The notes beneath the pieces were generated by a model. It did no database searches, had not been told where the DNA came from, and saw only the letters and a list, made by a program, of their open reading frames with translations. A program made the position numbers and the translations under genes. A DNA stretch of 36,771 bases, taken from positions 39,658 through 76,428 of the forward strand of contig DBXN01000174.1 in assembly GCA_002309585.1 (NCBI GenBank), written 5' to 3'. This document shows, piece after piece, positions 15,837 through 22,516 of the stretch (its first letter is position 1; every line of letters starts with the position of its first letter). This stretch comes from Verrucomicrobia bacterium UBA1211 (GTDB lineage Bacteria > Verrucomicrobiota > Kiritimatiellia > RFP12 > UBA1067).

Positions 15837-17201
15837 TTACGGCATCACCATGCCGCCCTGATGTTTCTTACCCCCGAAATAAACCGCCTGGCCCGTGGCG
15901 TCCAAGACCGCCCGCCAGAGGTCGCTGTTCAGATTGACCTTCTGCCGCTCGATCGTCGCCATCCGGATCGGCACCAGCGTGTAATAGTCATCCTGATTCC
16001 CGATCACGCAATCGGTCCGACCGGCCATCGCCGCATGCACGGCGTTACGCGCCAGCAGGTAACAGCGGATTGCGTCAGTCCCCTTCGCCGGTACGCTCCG
16101 GATCGTATAGCTCGGATCGAAATATTTCACCGACGCCGTCTTCCCCGCCTTCTTGAAATACTCCGTGATCTTAACCCGCAGAAACTCCCCGATATCCTTC
16201 TTGAGGATGTTGCCCGACGCATCCTTCCGCTCCGGCTCATCCGCGATCAGACGTTGCCCGGCGCCCTCCGCGACCACCACCACTGCATGATCCTTCCCGG
16301 ACTCAAACCGGCGCTCCAGCGCGGCGAGCAGCCCATGCGCTCCCTCCAGTTCAAAATCCAGCTCCGGGATCAGGCAGAAATTCACCACCGGGTTCGCCAG
16401 CGCCGCGTACGCCGCGATGAACCCCGAATCGCGCCCCATCAGCTTCACCAGGCCGATCCCGTTGAACGTTCCCTTCGCCTCCATGTGCGCCGCCCGGATG
16501 ATCGGCGTCGCCTCGCCCACGGCCGTCTCAAACCCGAAACTCCGCCCCACAAAGTGCAGGTCATTGTCAATCGTCTTCGGGATTCCCACCACGCTGATCG
16601 CCAGCTTCCGTTTCTTGCACTCCGTGGCGATATCATGCGCGCACCGCAGCGACCCATCCCCCCCGACGCAAAAGAGCAGGTTGATGTTCATCCGCGCCAG
16701 CGTATCGACGATCACCCCCGTCTCCTGCTGACCGCGCGCCGATCCCAGCATCGTTCCACCACGCTCATGGATCGTGTCCACCGTGTCCGGATCCAGCATC
16801 AAAGGTTCATACCCGTACTTCGGGACCAGCCCGGCATACCCGTACCGGATGCCGTAAATCGTCTGGATGTTATAATCAAAGGAAAGGATCTCCACCAGCG
16901 CCTTGATCACATGGTTCAAACCCGGGCACAGTCCTCCCGCCGTCACGATCGCCACCCGGCTCCATGCGGGATCATGGAAAATCTTCCGCCGCGGCCCAGC
17001 CCGTTCAAACGAGGGTTCCTGCCCCATTTTCGCCGTCAACTCCTTCAAAAACGGCAGATTCTCCGTAATCAAGATCCGCTCATCGTCCCCGATGAAATCC
17101 CTGCTCCGGATCGGCGAATCAATCTTGCACGGGCCCAGACGGTCCACATCCATCGAAAACGCGGTCGGATCGGCGGCAATCTTTTCCAACAATGACATCA
17201 T
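15837..17201 (-). CDS. 6-phosphofructokinase, ATP-type residue pattern (group with PKTIDND)
   Basis: A 454-residue glycolytic enzyme that phosphorylates fructose 6-phosphate. The start is placed at 17201 because GGAGGG lies 7 nt upstream and the longer frame to 17258 runs through the promoter. Visible motifs: VTAGGLCPGLNHVI (phosphate-donor loop), GGTMLGSARG, GGDGSLRCAHDI, PKTIDNDLHFVGRSFGFETAVGEA and MGRDSGFIA. A Gly in GGDGS at the position equivalent to E. coli Gly104 predicts ATP rather than pyrophosphate as donor. Lys in PKTIDND is typical of the plant-like and PPi branches, a mix known in the larger ATP-PFK group. Length fits that group (400-480) rather than the 320-residue PfkA type. 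Donor choice is an inference. Confidence 0.92.
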   Translation of the reverse strand: MMSLLEKIAADPTAFSMDVDRLGPCKIDSPIRSRDFIGDDERILITENLPFLKELTAKMGQEPSFERAGPRRKIFHDPAWSRVAIVTAGGLCPGLNHVIKALVEILSFDYNIQTIYGIRYGYAGLVPKYGYEPLMLDPDTVDTIHERGGTMLGSARGQQETGVIVDTLARMNINLLFCVGGDGSLRCAHDIATECKKRKLAISVVGIPKTIDNDLHFVGRSFGFETAVGEATPIIRAAHMEAKGTFNGIGLVKLMGRDSGFIAAYAALANPVVNFCLIPELDFELEGAHGLLAALERRFESGKDHAVVVVAEGAGQRLIADEPERKDASGNILKKDIGEFLRVKITEYFKKAGKTASVKYFDPSYTIRSVPAKGTDAIRCYLLARNAVHAAMAGRTDCVIGNQDDYYTLVPIRMATIERQKVNLNSDLWRAVLDATGQAVYFGGKKHQGGMVMP

Positions 17202-17229
17202 GACAACACCCTCCATAAAAACTGCCTGC

Positions 17230-17258
17230 ATTATACGAAGATTTTTGGTGAAGGTCAA
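17230..17258 (-). promoter_or_regulatory. Consensus sigma-70 promoter of the phosphofructokinase gene
   Basis: On the minus strand, TTGACC (17258-17253), a 17-bp spacer and a perfect TATAAT (17235-17230). It excludes the in-frame upstream start at 17258. Its -35 directly abuts the -35 of the divergent tRNA promoter. Confidence 0.85.
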
Positions 17259-17287
17259 TTGACACGGATTATAAAATATGCTTAACT
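17259..17287 (+). promoter_or_regulatory. Predicted promoter of the tRNA-Lys/tRNA-Pro unit
   Basis: Consensus TTGACA (17259-17264), a 17-bp spacer and a weak -10 TTAACT (17282-17287). The first tRNA begins 22 nt beyond. Confidence 0.55.
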
Positions 17288-17309
17288 ATCACTCACTTTT
17301 TACGGCGAT

Positions 17310-17385
17310 CGGACCATAGCTCAGCTGGTAGAGCACGACACTTTTAATGTTGGGGTCCTGGGTTCGAATCCCAGTGGTCCGACCA
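17310..17385 (+). tRNA. tRNA-Lys (anticodon UUU)
   Basis: A full cloverleaf can be folded: acceptor CGGACCA/TGGTCCG, D-arm with GCTCAGCTGGTAGAGC, anticodon arm CGACA-CTTTTAA-TGTTG with anticodon TTT at 17343-17345, and T-arm CTGGG-TTCGAAT-CCCAG. Discriminator A and an encoded CCA complete it. It is followed 6 nt later by tRNA-Pro. Confidence 0.95.
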
Positions 17386-17391
17386 TCTTTT

Positions 17392-17468
17392 CGGGACGTA
17401 GCGCAGCCTGGTAGCGCGTTTGCTTGGGGTGCAAAAGGTCTCGGGTTCGAATCCCGACGTCCCGACCA
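17392..17468 (+). tRNA. tRNA-Pro (anticodon GGG)
   Basis: Cloverleaf with acceptor CGGGACG/CGTCCCG, anticodon arm TTTGC-TTGGGGT-GCAAA with anticodon GGG at 17426-17428, T-arm TCGGG-TTCGAAT-CCCGA and encoded CCA. The D-arm sequence GCGCAGCCTGGTAGCGC is typical of bacterial proline tRNAs. Confidence 0.95.
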
Positions 17469-17474
17469 TCTTCT

Positions 17475-17500
17475 AACCACGCACAAAGCGTGGTTTTTTT
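17475..17500 (+). terminator. Rho-independent terminator of the tRNA unit
   Basis: AACCACGC (17475-17482), a 5-nt loop and GCGTGGTT (17488-17495) form a perfect 8-bp stem followed by a T-run to 17500, 6 nt after the tRNA-Pro CCA end. Confidence 0.92.
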
Positions 17501-17655
17501 GTCTCGTTGCCGCCGCCTCACCCGTAAATCTCTCCAAAATGTTCCATTTTTACGCGCCAAAAGGGGTGGACACAGTGAATAGAGGCAAAGCCCCAAGATG
17601 GTGGAGTTGTTCTCAAATTCAATGTACTGTTTGTAGAAGGAGCTTCTTGTCCAGT

Positions 17656-17685
17656 TTGACCTTGCAAAGCCGAACCCGATAATCT
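17656..17685 (+). promoter_or_regulatory. Predicted promoter of the MBL-fold hydrolase gene
   Basis: TTGACC (17656-17661), an 18-bp spacer and TAATCT (17680-17685), about 65 nt upstream of the start at 17751. The remaining sequence after the tRNA terminator (17501-17655) shows no gene. Confidence 0.5.
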
Positions 17686-17750
17686 ACGATGATGGCATCG
17701 TTTCATTGGAATTGCGTGATGTCTCTTTAAACCCGACAAAGGAAACAAGC

Positions 17751-18488
17751 ATGAAATCGACAATCCTAACGGCAATCGCCATGACCACATCCATCGCCGT
17801 CAATTCCGTAGCGGCGGAATTCCAAACCGACGCATTCAAAACCAAGGGCGGCAAGGAGATCGTGATAACCGCGATCAAGCACGCCAGCCTGCGTATCCAA
17901 TACGAAGGACTCGAAATCCAGGTCGATCCCGTCGCGAAATACCAACCCGCAACCGACTACGCGAAGTTTCCGAAGGCCGACATCATCCTTGTGACACACG
18001 AGCACTCCGACCACTTTGACCGTTCCGCGATTGAGACGCTGAAGAAGGACGGCACGCAGGTCATCGCCAATCCGGCCGTCCAAAAGATGTTGGGCTCCGG
18101 CACGGCGATGACGAACGGCGAGAGCCGCAACATCGCCAACGGCATCTCCCTCGCCGCCGTCCCCGCCTACAACACGACCGATGGACGGACGCGGTTTCAT
18201 CCCAAGGGACGCGACAACGGCTATGTGCTGACAATGGACGGCTTCAGCATCTATATCGCCGGCGATACGGAGGACATCCCCGAAATGGGCAAACTGCACG
18301 ACATCGACGTCGCTTTCCTGCCCTGTAACCAGCCCTACACGATGACTCCGGAACAGGTCGCGAAAGCCGCAAGGACGGTCAAGCCCAAGGTCCTTTTCCC
18401 CTACCACTACTCCCAAACGCCCGTGAAGCGCGTCGCCGAACTTCTCGCCGACACCTCCATCGACGTGCGCATCCGGAACTATCAGTGA
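17751..18488 (+). CDS. Exported metallo-beta-lactamase-fold hydrolase (UlaG-like)
   Basis: A 245-residue protein. The ATG at 17751 is chosen because AAGGAAA precedes it and a clean signal peptide follows (MKSTILTAIAMTTSIAVNSVAA). The MBL-fold core shows the zinc motif THEHSDHFD (HxHxDH, residues about 83-91), a metal-bridging Asp in YIAGDTED (about 166-173) and a late His in FPYHYSQT (about 219-226). The overall layout (ITAIKHASLRIQYEGLEIQVDP, then the HxHxDH) resembles the lactonase-like UlaG/Lactamase_B_2 group. The substrate is unknown, and the signal peptide puts it in the periplasm, unlike cytoplasmic UlaG. It is a stand-alone gene followed by a hairpin near its stop. Confidence 0.85.
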   Translation: MKSTILTAIAMTTSIAVNSVAAEFQTDAFKTKGGKEIVITAIKHASLRIQYEGLEIQVDPVAKYQPATDYAKFPKADIILVTHEHSDHFDRSAIETLKKDGTQVIANPAVQKMLGSGTAMTNGESRNIANGISLAAVPAYNTTDGRTRFHPKGRDNGYVLTMDGFSIYIAGDTEDIPEMGKLHDIDVAFLPCNQPYTMTPEQVAKAARTVKPKVLFPYHYSQTPVKRVAELLADTSIDVRIRNYQ

Positions 18489-18503
18489 CAAAGGGCCCTT
18501 GTC
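18485..18503 (+). terminator. Possible weak terminator hairpin after the MBL gene
   Basis: TGACAA and TTGTCA arms flank AGGGCCC and overlap the TGA stop. There is no T-run beyond GTTTG, so this may be only an inverted repeat. Confidence 0.3.
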
Positions 18504-18659
18504 AGTTTGAAACCGTCTGTCGTACAGCCTGTATATTGCAGTTTGCGAGAAGAACAAGCATCGAATAGTGCAGTTTAGGATGCGATTTGGTATTAGGTGT
18601 GTACGAATGGCTTTGCCGTACGCAGACCGTAACAGTGGATGAAAGGAGCTGGCGGAGTG

Positions 18660-19361
18660 ATGAAAGACAAAGTGGCTGTCGTGACGGGCGGCGCGCAGGG
18701 CATCGGCAAGTGCTGTGCGGAGTGCTTTGAGCGCGAAGGTGCGACGGTTCACATAATTGACATCAAGGAGGGGCCGTGGTTTGTGGGTAACCTTGCGGAC
18801 AAGGCCGTCCTTGAACGGTTCGCGGCGGAGGTTATCGCGAAGAGTGGGCACATCGATGTCCTCGTCAACAACGCGATGCCGCTTTTCAAGGGTATCGACG
18901 CCTGTTCATACGAGGAATTCGCCTACGCGCAGGCGGTCGGCGTCATCGCGCCGTTCTACCTCGCGAAACTCTTCAAGGACCATTTCGCCGAAGGGGCGTC
19001 CATCATCAACATCTCATCCTCCCGCGACAGGATGAGCCAGCCGCAGTCGGAGAGCTACACGGCGGCCAAGGGCGGAATCGCCGCGCTCACCCACGCGCTC
19101 GCCGCCAGTTTCGCCGGCCGTGTCCGCGTCAACTCGATCTCACCCGGATGGATTGACACATCGTTCAAGACGTACGACGGCCCCGATGCCGCGCAGCACT
19201 TCGCCGGGCGTGTCGGCAACCCGATGGACATCGCAAACATGGTGCTTTACCTCGCCTCGGACAAGGCGGGATTCATCACGGGCGAGAACATCTGCATCGA
19301 CGGGGGCATGACCCGTAACATGATCTACCACAATGACTTCGGATGGAGACTCAATCAATGA
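18660..19361 (+). CDS. Short-chain dehydrogenase/reductase (SDR)
   Basis: A 233-residue classical SDR. Start set at ATG 18660 (MKDKVAVVTGG...), the usual SDR beginning; an in-frame ATG at 18639 would add seven residues. NAD(P) loop TGGAQGIG (about 9-16), VLVNNAMP (NNA motif), ISSSRD (catalytic Ser region), YTAAK (YxxxK, Tyr/Lys pair) and SPGWIDTSF are all present, ending with the typical GENICIDGGMTRNMIYH. An acidic residue after the second strand (IIDIKEG) suggests NAD rather than NADP. The substrate cannot be told. Its TGA overlaps the next gene's ATG (ATGA), so it is translationally coupled to the macrodomain gene. Confidence 0.92.
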   Translation: MKDKVAVVTGGAQGIGKCCAECFEREGATVHIIDIKEGPWFVGNLADKAVLERFAAEVIAKSGHIDVLVNNAMPLFKGIDACSYEEFAYAQAVGVIAPFYLAKLFKDHFAEGASIINISSSRDRMSQPQSESYTAAKGGIAALTHALAASFAGRVRVNSISPGWIDTSFKTYDGPDAAQHFAGRVGNPMDIANMVLYLASDKAGFITGENICIDGGMTRNMIYHNDFGWRLNQ

Positions 19362-19885
19362 TCCGAATTGTACAGGGCGATATTACCAAACTTGAGGTTG
19401 ACGCGATCGTCAACGCCGCCAATCAGATGATGCTGGGCGGCGGAGGTGTGGACGGCGCGATCCACCGCGCCGCCGGACACGAACTCTACGAGGCTTGCCT
19501 CAAGGTACCGGAGACGCGGCCGGGCGTAAGATGTCCGACGGGCGAGGCGCGGATAACGCCGGGATTCAGGCTTCCGGCAAAGTTCGTCATTCACACCGTC
19601 GGCCCGGTTTATCGGGATGGGCAACACGGCGAACCGGAGAAGTTGGCGAACTGCTACCGCCATTCACTTCTCCTCGCGGCGGAGAACGGCTGCCATTCCG
19701 TGGCGTTTCCGTGCATCTCGACAGGTGTCTATGGCTACCCGATTGGAGACGCCGCCAAAATCGCTGTCCAAGAGGTGGGAAATTTTCTCATGTCGCACGG
19801 TGACATGGAAGTTGTGTTCTGTTGTTTCTCTTCCGGCGACAAGGCGATTTACGAAGCACTGATGAAAGGGGATACGGTGAAATGA
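19358..19885 (+). CDS. Macrodomain protein (MacroD-type ADP-ribose / O-acetyl-ADP-ribose hydrolase)
   Basis: A 175-residue stand-alone macrodomain. The ATG at 19358 overlaps the SDR stop (ATGA) and has GGATGGAG upstream. Diagnostic motifs: GDITKLEVDAIVNAANQMMLGGGGVDGAIHRAAG (spans two lines of the ADP-ribose pocket, with NAAN and the GGGGVDGAIH loop), PTGEARITPGFRLPAKFVIHTVGP, and SVAFPCISTGVYGYP with the phosphate loop. MacroD-type enzymes remove mono-ADP-ribose from acidic residues and deacetylate O-acetyl-ADP-ribose. Its own TGA overlaps the next ATG, so three genes (SDR, macrodomain, flavin reductase) are coupled. A NUDIX ADP-ribose pyrophosphatase lies further along (32168). Confidence 0.95.
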   Translation: MIRIVQGDITKLEVDAIVNAANQMMLGGGGVDGAIHRAAGHELYEACLKVPETRPGVRCPTGEARITPGFRLPAKFVIHTVGPVYRDGQHGEPEKLANCYRHSLLLAAENGCHSVAFPCISTGVYGYPIGDAAKIAVQEVGNFLMSHGDMEVVFCCFSSGDKAIYEALMKGDTVK

Positions 19886-20439
19886 AAAAGAACCTCGGCA
19901 ACAAAAACTGGATGTTCCCGATGCCGGTCTTGATGATCGGAACCTACGGGGAGGATGGAACACCGGACGTGATGAATGCCGCCTGGGGCGGCATCACGCT
20001 GGAGGACGAGATCACGATCTGCATCGACACCTCGCATAAAACCTGGGCGAACATCGCCGCGCGAAAGGCGTTCACGGTCGCCTTCGGCACGGCGGACACG
20101 GTCGCCTCCTGCGATTACCTTGGCTTGGTCAGCGGTAACAAGTCACCGGACAAGGTGGCAAAGAGTGGCTTCACCGTCACGAAGAGCGCGTTTGTTGACG
20201 CCCCAATCATCAACGAACTGCCGCTTGCCCTCGAATGCAAGCTTGTTTCGATGAACGAAGAGAACTGCAACGTGGTCGGCAAGATTCTCAACTGCGCGGT
20301 CGAGGAGTCGGCCATGACGGACGGCAAGCCCGATGCCGACAAGATGAGGCCCCTCTGCTTCGACACCTGCCAGCATCGTTACCGTCTCATGGGCGAGACC
20401 GTGGCGGAGGCATTCTCTGTCGGAAAGAAACTGATGTGA
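19882..20439 (+). CDS. Flavin reductase-like FMN-binding protein
   Basis: A 185-residue protein of the flavin reductase-like, FMN-binding split-barrel family. The ATG at 19882 overlaps the macrodomain stop (ATGA) with AAGGGG upstream; the longer frame from 19822 lies inside the macrodomain gene. Recognisable features are PMPVLMIGTYGEDGTPDVMNAAWGGITLEDEITICIDTSHKTWANIAARKAFTV (flavin-binding part), DYLGLVSGNKSPDKVAKSGF and ALECKLVSM. Such proteins bind FMN and often act as NAD(P)H-dependent oxidoreductases. The next gene, 57 nt on, is another FMN protein, suggesting a shared redox path. The partner and substrate are not known. Confidence 0.9.
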   Translation: MKKNLGNKNWMFPMPVLMIGTYGEDGTPDVMNAAWGGITLEDEITICIDTSHKTWANIAARKAFTVAFGTADTVASCDYLGLVSGNKSPDKVAKSGFTVTKSAFVDAPIINELPLALECKLVSMNEENCNVVGKILNCAVEESAMTDGKPDADKMRPLCFDTCQHRYRLMGETVAEAFSVGKKLM

Positions 20440-20496
20440 CGCCATGACACGAACTGGCATAAGGCCATTTCGCGCACGAACGAAAGGAACTCAAAC

Positions 20497-21036
20497 ATGA
20501 GCAAGAACGTGTTGATCATCTCATCCTCGCCGCGTAAGGGAGGGAACTCGGACATCCTCTGCGATGCGTTCGCGGAGGGCGCGAAGGAGGCTGGAAACGA
20601 AGTCGGGAAGATACGGATCGCCGACATGAAGATCGGATACTGTACCGGCTGTTACGCCTGCCAGAAGACGGGTAAATGCGCGATCCAGGACGATGCGCAG
20701 GATGTTATCGACAAGATGATGGCGGCGGATGTGATCGTTCTCGCCTCACCCGTCTATTTCTATTCGATCTGCGCACAGCTTAAGGCGCTGATCGACCGCA
20801 CGGTGGTCATCTATCCGAAACTGGCGAACAAACAATTCTACTACCTCCTCACGATGGCCGACACCGACCGTGCGAAGTTCGACGGTCCGCTTGCCGCGCT
20901 GCGCGGATTCCTCGACTGCTGTGAAGGCAGTGAAGAGGCCGGTATGGTCTGCGCCGATGGCGTGTATGAGTGCGGCGTGGTCAAAGGAACCCCATTTGTC
21001 ACCGCGGCGAAGACACTTGGCGAGCAGACAAGGTGA
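20497..21036 (+). CDS. Flavodoxin-fold NAD(P)H/FMN reductase, iron-sulfur flavoprotein-like
   Basis: A 179-residue protein with the flavodoxin fold. The FMN phosphate loop SSSPRKGGNSDIL (residues 9-21) is followed by a compact cysteine cluster CTGCYACQKTGKC (about 49-61; C-x2-C-x2-C-x4-C), then SPVYFYSICAQLKALIDR (FMN isoalloxazine loop). This is the pattern of the iron-sulfur flavoprotein (ISF) group, where the cysteines bind a 4Fe-4S cluster; in many relatives the cysteines occur without proven cluster binding. AAAGGAA precedes the ATG. It follows the coupled SDR/macrodomain/flavin-reductase set and is probably part of the same redox cluster. Confidence 0.9.
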   Translation: MSKNVLIISSSPRKGGNSDILCDAFAEGAKEAGNEVGKIRIADMKIGYCTGCYACQKTGKCAIQDDAQDVIDKMMAADVIVLASPVYFYSICAQLKALIDRTVVIYPKLANKQFYYLLTMADTDRAKFDGPLAALRGFLDCCEGSEEAGMVCADGVYECGVVKGTPFVTAAKTLGEQTR

Positions 21037-21074
21037 AACCAAGCACCAATGCCGTGAGAAATGGGAGATCGTAT

Positions 21075-21674
21075 ATGAACGGTAAGCCCCCTGACGCGCA
21101 CTGGCGACAGAGAATGCCGATCACGTTTAGAAAACTGGAACCGAAAGACGGGATCGGCATTTCGGAAATGTCTTCGTTGGCCACAGGCATCGTTCGTGAA
21201 CACTACGATCCGATCATCGGCAAGGCGCAGAATGACTATATGCTTGAACTGTTCCACTCGGTCGACGGGATCCGTCGCCAATTGGAGAATGGCTCCCACT
21301 ACTTTTTCGTCCAGGCGGCCGGGCGGAATATAGGATTCCTCGCGTTCTTCCCAAAGGGAAATCGCCTGTATCTCAGCAAACTGTATCTGCTGAAAACCGA
21401 GCGTGGCAAGGGTTATTCCCGGCTGATGGTCGATTTCGTCATGAGCAAGGCACGGGAAGCTTCGCTCAACTCGGTCGAATTGAATGTCAACAAGAACAAT
21501 GACTCGATACGGATCTATGAACGACTCGGATTCAAAGTAATCCGCTCTGAGAAGAACGATATCGGGAGCGGTTATTTTATGGACGATTACGTCTACGCCA
21601 TGAAAACCGATAAGTGGCGGCGCTCTTCTTCCTTACCCGAAATTCCCATTGCGCCACGCATCGAAATCCACTAA
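21075..21674 (+). CDS. GNAT-family N-acetyltransferase
   Basis: A 199-residue acetyltransferase. GNAT motif A is visible as LSKLYLLKTERGKGYSRLMVDFVMSKA (RGKG acetyl-CoA pyrophosphate loop), followed by motif B-like SVELNVNKNNDSIRIYERLGFKVIRSE. These enzymes transfer acetyl from acetyl-CoA to an amine; the acceptor cannot be told. The start at 21075 has GGGAG 7 nt upstream; an alternative ATG at 21114 would give a more usual GNAT start (MPITFRKLEPKD). The C-terminal 25 residues (about 175-199) extend past the fold. It lies 38 nt after the flavodoxin gene, so probably in the same transcription unit. Confidence 0.9.
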   Translation: MNGKPPDAHWRQRMPITFRKLEPKDGIGISEMSSLATGIVREHYDPIIGKAQNDYMLELFHSVDGIRRQLENGSHYFFVQAAGRNIGFLAFFPKGNRLYLSKLYLLKTERGKGYSRLMVDFVMSKAREASLNSVELNVNKNNDSIRIYERLGFKVIRSEKNDIGSGYFMDDYVYAMKTDKWRRSSSLPEIPIAPRIEIH

Positions 21675-21838
21675 ACTTTCTTTTGTTCACAAGACAGTAC
21701 GGTCGGCATTGGCAATGTAACGAGTGTTGCACTGGATAGTTGCCAGTGGGCCCGAGTATCCCGGATGAGCCGTTGAGGAGGCGATTGGTTCCAAAATCGT
21801 TGGCACTGTAGCGACAAACACAAGAAGGGAGATCGACA

Positions 21839-22516
21839 ATGAACAAACCGCTTATCGGAGGAATGGTGTTGGCGATGGCTTTCGCCGCCCTCTTCACCTA
21901 TTCCGCCACTTTGACAGAGACAAAGAACCCCGTAATTCCAACGAAGGGAGACAAGGCAATGAATGACTCAATCCATCAATTCACCGTAAAAGATCGTGCC
22001 GGCGGCATGGTCTCACTCAAGGACTATGCGGGCAAGGTACTGCTGGTCGTCAACACGGCGACACGCTGCGGATTCACGCCGCAATACGAGGGATTGGAGG
22101 CGATGTACGCGCGGCTCAAGGGTCGCGGTTTCGAGTTGCTGGACTTCCCGTGCAACCAGTTCGGCCAGCAGGCCCCCGGTACCGAAGAAGAAATCCACAC
22201 TTTCTGCGTCCTCAACTACAAAACCGATTTCCCTCAGTTCGCCAAAGTCGAGGTGAACGGCGATAACGCCGCGCCGCTCTTTCGCTTTCTCGTCGCCAAC
22301 ACAACGTTCGCGGGGTTCCCGCAGGACGGTAAGCTTGCGCCGATTCTGGAGAACATGCTCGGTAAGGCCGACCCTGACTATGCGAAGAAACCCGATATCA
22401 AATGGAACTTCACCAAGTTCCTGATCGGCAAAGACGGGCGCATTGTCCGTCGTTTCGAGCCGACCGCGCCGCTCACCGATATCGAGGCTGCTATTGAAGC
22501 CGAACTGGCGAAATAA
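21839..22516 (+). CDS. Glutathione peroxidase family, membrane-anchored or exported, Cys-type
   Basis: A 225-residue thioredoxin-fold peroxidase. After a hydrophobic N-terminal segment (about 5-25, LIGGMVLAMAFAALFTYSA), which may be a signal anchor or signal peptide, the GPx domain begins at about residue 41. It has VNTATRCGFTPQYEGLE (peroxidatic Cys in place of selenocysteine), the catalytic Gln in FPCNQFGQQAPGTEEEI and the catalytic Trp/Asn in KWNFTKFLI. Bacterial Cys-GPx usually use thioredoxin to reduce hydroperoxides, and a periplasmic location would need another donor. AAGGGAG precedes the ATG. Its TAA is immediately followed (0 nt) by the ATG of the LamG/HzsA-related heme protein, suggesting a shared job. 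Confidence 0.93.
   Translation: MNKPLIGGMVLAMAFAALFTYSATLTETKNPVIPTKGDKAMNDSIHQFTVKDRAGGMVSLKDYAGKVLLVVNTATRCGFTPQYEGLEAMYARLKGRGFELLDFPCNQFGQQAPGTEEEIHTFCVLNYKTDFPQFAKVEVNGDNAAPLFRFLVANTTFAGFPQDGKLAPILENMLGKADPDYAKKPDIKWNFTKFLIGKDGRIVRRFEPTAPLTDIEAAIEAELAK

Noticed and set aside
15861..17195. Plus-strand open frame (444 codons)
   Set aside because: Antisense to the phosphofructokinase gene, whose motifs are complete.
17202..17258. Upstream extension of the phosphofructokinase start
   Set aside because: It would begin inside the consensus promoter (-10 at 17235-17230); a Shine-Dalgarno supports 17201.
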